A stretch of DNA of 64,000 nucleotides. Origin: a virus. The stretch covers positions 1-64,000 of IMG/VR virus record IMGVR_UViG_3300022756_000004, one strand, 5' to 3'. The position numbers and the translations under genes were made by a program. Of this stretch, positions 60,735 through 64,000 are shown in pieces. The first letter of the stretch is position 1; each line of letters starts with the position of its first letter. The notes under the pieces were generated by a model that saw only the letters and a program-made list of their open reading frames with translations, ran no database searches and had not been told where the DNA came from.

Positions 60735-63629
60735 GTGGGTGATTTGAAAAATGTCGGCAATGACGGCGACAATGTTAGAAACATGATTAGTGTGAAGCCC
60801 TTCCGGCTCACAGCCTTGGAATACCATCGACGAGGATGGATTCCCTTTCCCCTGCCCCCACGAGATAAGTTTCCTCCACCAGAAGGCGCGACCGGTAAGA
60901 AGAATCCTGTCCCCGAGGATCGACTGGAACGTGTCACAGAGTATCTGGCTGACGGTTTCCAAGCTCGGGTGGACGGTCGTCCGCAGCACTTTGAAGCGGA
61001 CGTATGCAACATCGGTCTCCGCATGGATCACAGCGTCATAGGTATCGACGTGGACCATTACGAGGCCAAGCACGGAGCGGATGAATTGGCCGCTCTGGAG
61101 AAGAAACTCGGGAAACTGCCCGTCACCTGGACGTCTTCCGCCAGGACGGACGGCCATTCCGGTATCCGTTTCTTCCGTATCCCGAATAAATATCTCCCAG
61201 GTAGTAAGCTAGGCGGGAAGCACGGCTTGAGTTTTAGTGGTAAGGCTGCCAACGCTATTGATGTGGTGCAGTACAGCCACCGTTACACTGCGGCCCCTCC
61301 AAGCTACCACCCAGACGTACAGGCCGAGTACCGCTGGTTTGCGCCGGGCGAGCCCCTTGATAAAATCCCCAGCGGGTATCGGGTAGAGATCAAGGCCGTC
61401 TCAGAACGACACGAGCGCACCGAAGGTCCTCGGGATAAGTCGGTTGAAGGATATATCGCAAGTGGATATGGTGCGACCGTACGGTTCCTTGAGGAAAAAA
61501 CCAGCATCAAAATCCCGTACGTGGAAGAGCTGCCCGACCTGCCGGAGGCTTGGGTTCTGTTCTTGTCTCGAGGTGGGATCCGGGATGATCTCAAGGCTCG
61601 GGACATCACCTCCACGGAACGGGAGCTGCTCTCCTGGGCCGCAAAGAACTTTCCGGGTGGTAAGTCTGCGGCTCCATGCAAGACGGTCCGTAAGGCTGCG
61701 GAGACGCACAAGGAGCGGATGAAGACCGGTGAATCTTCGCACGACAAGATCGTGGAGATGCACTGGAATATCTACAACTATGCGCTCGAAGGACATCGCG
61801 GTGCTCTGCTCACTTCCGCCAGGCTAGAGAAACTGTGGACCCGTACAGTTCTCAAGGGCAACACCGTACACGGACAGAAGCGCCATCTCACCGAAGCCAG
61901 CGGGGAAATCTTCCGTAGCCGAGTGGAAGCCCTTCGCAAGATCAAGGGTATGGCGGATGAAGTCTTCGAGGACGGAGGCAATCCGTTCAAGACGGGCTGC
62001 ACTTGCCATGATCAGGAGGAGACTCAGCGAGAACTGGAACAGGCTGGCATCCCCAGCGGTATCGGTCAGATCCGAGATCTGGAGGAGTATGATCATAGCG
62101 ATCGGGGCCGAGGCGAGATGTTCCGGGACATGTTCACCGCCGAGCGAGTCAAGGTAGTGGGCAGCGGCGATACCTCCAAGTGGTTCTTCTGGAAGCTGGA
62201 CGGTACTGAGTTCGGCTGGCGACAGGATAACGATCTGGCTATGCGCCTCGTGGAGGCAATCTCCAAGGCGTATAAGACCAAGTATACGCAGCTTCTCCAG
62301 AAGTATCGCGAGCAGGTGGCCGCAGATGATCCCGAGGCCAAGCTCACCGGGGGCGAGATGCGCAAGTATCGCCAGCTCTACGAGAGCGCGGGCAACGCAG
62401 CTACGATCAAGAACTGCCTCACGATGCTAGGTACTCTACCCGATATCCGAGTGGAGGATACCTTCTTCGATCATAAGCCGCATCTCCTGGGCTTTGATGA
62501 CGGGGTGGTCGAGTTGCTTCCCGGACAGCCCTGGAAGTTCCGAGACAAGACGTTTGACGATCGTGTGAGTATGTCCGTCGGACGCCCCTTCATCGGCAAA
62601 AGCCTGCGGGAACTGGCTGCGGTTAAGGATCCCGGCTACTTGGCTCTTCTGGATTATCAGAAGACCTTCGTCCCAGACCTGGAGCTGTGGCATTTCGTAC
62701 AAGCCATCCTCGGATATACCCTGTATGGCGGAAATCCCTCTCGTCAGATTTACTTCTTCCATGGTGAGTCCAGTACCGGTAAGTCCATGCTCGTGAATGC
62801 TCTGCAGAAGGCTCTCGGGCCGTATGGCGCTAGCTCGAATGGCGATGTCTTCAACGACAAGGACGGTGGCCGCAACCCGGAAATCATGAAGACTCGGGGC
62901 AAGCGCCTCGTTCAGTTGCCCGAGTTCGGTGACGGACACTGGATTACGAACGACAGCCTCAAGCGGCTGGCCTCCGAGGATATCCTCTCGGTTCGTGATA
63001 ACTATGCCAAGAGCGATCAGATCGTAGAGTTCCAGCAGACCGCTACCTTCATTGGACCGACCAACTCAGTACCTCGAATCAATGGTATCGACACGGCGGT
63101 TAAGCGCCGCATCGTGGCGGTGCCGTTTGACGAGGTAATGCCTGATTCACAACTGGACTTGGACAAGGCCAATTTCTTGGCTACGCAGGGTCGAGATGCA
63201 GTAATCGCATGGGCTTTGGAGGGCTGGAACGCCTATTCCGCCAGTGGGGGAGGAGTGCTTCGGTCCAATAATTGGCCGCGCGTAGTGACGCAACGCACCA
63301 AGGAATTCATCGGGGAGATGTCCTCGATCGGTGAATTCGTGGAGGATTACATCAAGGTCACGGACAAGCCCGAGGACAAACTGTACGCAAAGTTCGTGTT
63401 CTCTCGCTATCTGGTGTGGGCAGACGAGCAGGGAATCCACGAAAGCAAGCGCATGGATCAGCGTAGGCTGTCGCGGGCTATCGCAGACTTCACCGGAAAG
63501 AAAACTCAGACGGTGAAGAACGGTAAGTCTGTGGAGCGTGGATGGAGCGGAGTTCGTCTCACGGGTGGTAATCCTAAGGTGCAGGGAAGGGGTTTCGAAG
63601 TAATCTCTGAACAAAGTACTGAGAAGTAA
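60735..63629 (+). CDS. primase-polymerase / SF3 helicase (D5-like)
   Basis: 964 aa from GTG 60735 (ATG 60783 also possible). N-terminal PrimPol domain: D105-V-D107 in IGIDVDHYE, then TDGHSGIRFFR with the conserved His. Middle helical part. C-terminal SF3 helicase: Walker A HGESSTGKS near 675-683, Walker B-like RLVQLPEFGDG, sensor strand TATFIGPTNSVPRI and Arg finger region AVKRRIVAVPFDE. It primes and unwinds at the phage origin. The heptamer array follows immediately. Confidence 0.93.
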   Translation: MGDLKNVGNDGDNVRNMISVKPFRLTALEYHRRGWIPFPLPPRDKFPPPEGATGKKNPVPEDRLERVTEYLADGFQARVDGRPQHFEADVCNIGLRMDHSVIGIDVDHYEAKHGADELAALEKKLGKLPVTWTSSARTDGHSGIRFFRIPNKYLPGSKLGGKHGLSFSGKAANAIDVVQYSHRYTAAPPSYHPDVQAEYRWFAPGEPLDKIPSGYRVEIKAVSERHERTEGPRDKSVEGYIASGYGATVRFLEEKTSIKIPYVEELPDLPEAWVLFLSRGGIRDDLKARDITSTERELLSWAAKNFPGGKSAAPCKTVRKAAETHKERMKTGESSHDKIVEMHWNIYNYALEGHRGALLTSARLEKLWTRTVLKGNTVHGQKRHLTEASGEIFRSRVEALRKIKGMADEVFEDGGNPFKTGCTCHDQEETQRELEQAGIPSGIGQIRDLEEYDHSDRGRGEMFRDMFTAERVKVVGSGDTSKWFFWKLDGTEFGWRQDNDLAMRLVEAISKAYKTKYTQLLQKYREQVAADDPEAKLTGGEMRKYRQLYESAGNAATIKNCLTMLGTLPDIRVEDTFFDHKPHLLGFDDGVVELLPGQPWKFRDKTFDDRVSMSVGRPFIGKSLRELAAVKDPGYLALLDYQKTFVPDLELWHFVQAILGYTLYGGNPSRQIYFFHGESSTGKSMLVNALQKALGPYGASSNGDVFNDKDGGRNPEIMKTRGKRLVQLPEFGDGHWITNDSLKRLASEDILSVRDNYAKSDQIVEFQQTATFIGPTNSVPRINGIDTAVKRRIVAVPFDEVMPDSQLDLDKANFLATQGRDAVIAWALEGWNAYSASGGGVLRSNNWPRVVTQRTKEFIGEMSSIGEFVEDYIKVTDKPEDKLYAKFVFSRYLVWADEQGIHESKRMDQRRLSRAIADFTGKKTQTVKNGKSVERGWSGVRLTGGNPKVQGRGFEVISEQSTEK

Positions 63630-63640
63630 AGGATTAAATT

Positions 63641-63727
63641 ATGGACGCGGATAGGGTAACGATGGGTAACGATGGGGGTAACGCGGTGCGCGTTACCCTA
63701 TCTGCGCAGGTGGGGGCATGTTTTTGA
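63641..63727 (+). CDS. 28-aa ORF inside the repeat array (doubtful)
   Basis: ATG 63641 after AAAGGATTAAATT, stop TGA 63727: MDADRVTMGNDGGNAVRVTL and eight more. Its sequence is dictated by the GGTAACG repeats, so it is probably fortuitous. Confidence 0.15.
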   Translation: MDADRVTMGNDGGNAVRVTLSAQVGACF

Positions 63728-63939
63728 GCCCTGGTAACGCGGTAACGCTTAACGGCCCTACCTTCTCTATATACGTAATACGTAAGGCCCTATACGAGGT
63801 TCTTAGGGTTGTATTTTCCTCACATGCGTATAAGTACATCGTTACCTCGTTACCTCGTTACCAAGGGGGTCGAAAAGGCTTCTACCAGGGGATATGAGGT
63901 AACGATGGCATCGTTACCAGGGTAACGCTCATCGTTACC
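63655..63939 (+). repeat. iteron-like array of 13 GGTAACG/CGTTACC heptamers
   Basis: GGTAACG starts at 63655, 63665, 63677, 63733, 63741, 63898 and 63921; its complement CGTTACC starts at 63691, 63840, 63848, 63856, 63912 and 63933. Three reverse copies are spaced exactly 8 nt. The array lies directly after the primase-helicase gene, with an A/T-rich central stretch (63760-63838). Candidate replication origin or operator cluster. No supported gene from 63630 to 64000. Confidence 0.75.
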
Positions 63940-64000
63940 ACAAAAGTTCGATAGCCAGAATAAACATCGGAATAGCCTGTTTACCAGGGTATATGTATGA

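Noticed and set aside
63641-63727. 28-aa ORF as a real gene
   Set aside because: Its codons are made almost entirely of the repeated heptamer; kept only as a low-confidence entry.

Overview
The window reads as about 64 kb of a larger dsDNA tailed-phage genome of siphovirus type, probably infecting an actinobacterium. Reasons: every convincing gene is on the + strand; genes are packed with 1-30 nt overlaps (ATGA, GTGA, TAATG); GTG starts are very common; the order terminase, portal, MuF, scaffold, capsid, connectors, tail tube, frameshifted chaperones, giant tape measure, baseplate, lysis is the canonical siphovirus order. I see no integrase, immunity repressor, parA/parB or lysin B here, so lifestyle and exact host stay open. 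The left edge cuts a gene whose last 19 codons are visible; the right edge lies in a repeat-rich intergenic region.

Layout. 1-1046: gene tail, then ~1 kb of non-coding, hairpin-rich DNA with one good tRNA (CAU anticodon) and one tRNA-like element lacking three anticodon-loop bases. 1047-11384: head module (terL, portal, a run of small basic proteins sharing an N-terminal RDxxGR motif, one of them frame-disrupted, a JAMM-motif protein, MuF, scaffold, decoration protein, capsid). 11398-15102: terminator-bounded cassette of surface/fibre proteins including a pectate-lyase-like beta-helix spike. 15127-29623: connectors, tail tube with Ig-like C-terminus, tail chaperones G/T, an HNH endonuclease inserted just before the 1953-aa tape measure, then distal tail and baseplate genes. 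29660-31826: M15 endolysin, holin and four small membrane or coiled-coil proteins.

31826-47430: a tandem hairpin-repeat array, then many small proteins (several Cys-rich), a SNF2-like helicase, a Cas4/RecB-like nuclease, a Sak4-like ATPase and an SSB-like protein with a long acidic tail. Several leaders here are strongly structured (two copies of one leader, a multi-hairpin leader, and a switch-like inverted repeat). 47575-60362: nucleotide and DNA metabolism: a DNA-glycosylase-like protein, an FAD oxidoreductase, a DUF1599-like protein, C-family DNA polymerase flanked by two HNH endonucleases, MazG-like, deoxyribosyltransferase-like and a variant ThyX, a WDGH-type protein, and a RuvC-like resolvase. 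60369-64000: a ribbon-helix-helix gene behind a 12-bp perfect inverted repeat, a primase-polymerase/SF3 helicase, and an array of 13 GGTAACG/CGTTACC heptamers that is a good candidate for a replication origin or operator array.

How the parts fit: the left half builds and releases the virion. The right half supplies replication (primase-helicase, own C-family polymerase, resolvase), recombination (Sak4, SSB, nuclease, helicase) and dTMP/nucleotide-pool remodelling. All assignments come from reading motifs by eye; no database search was run.
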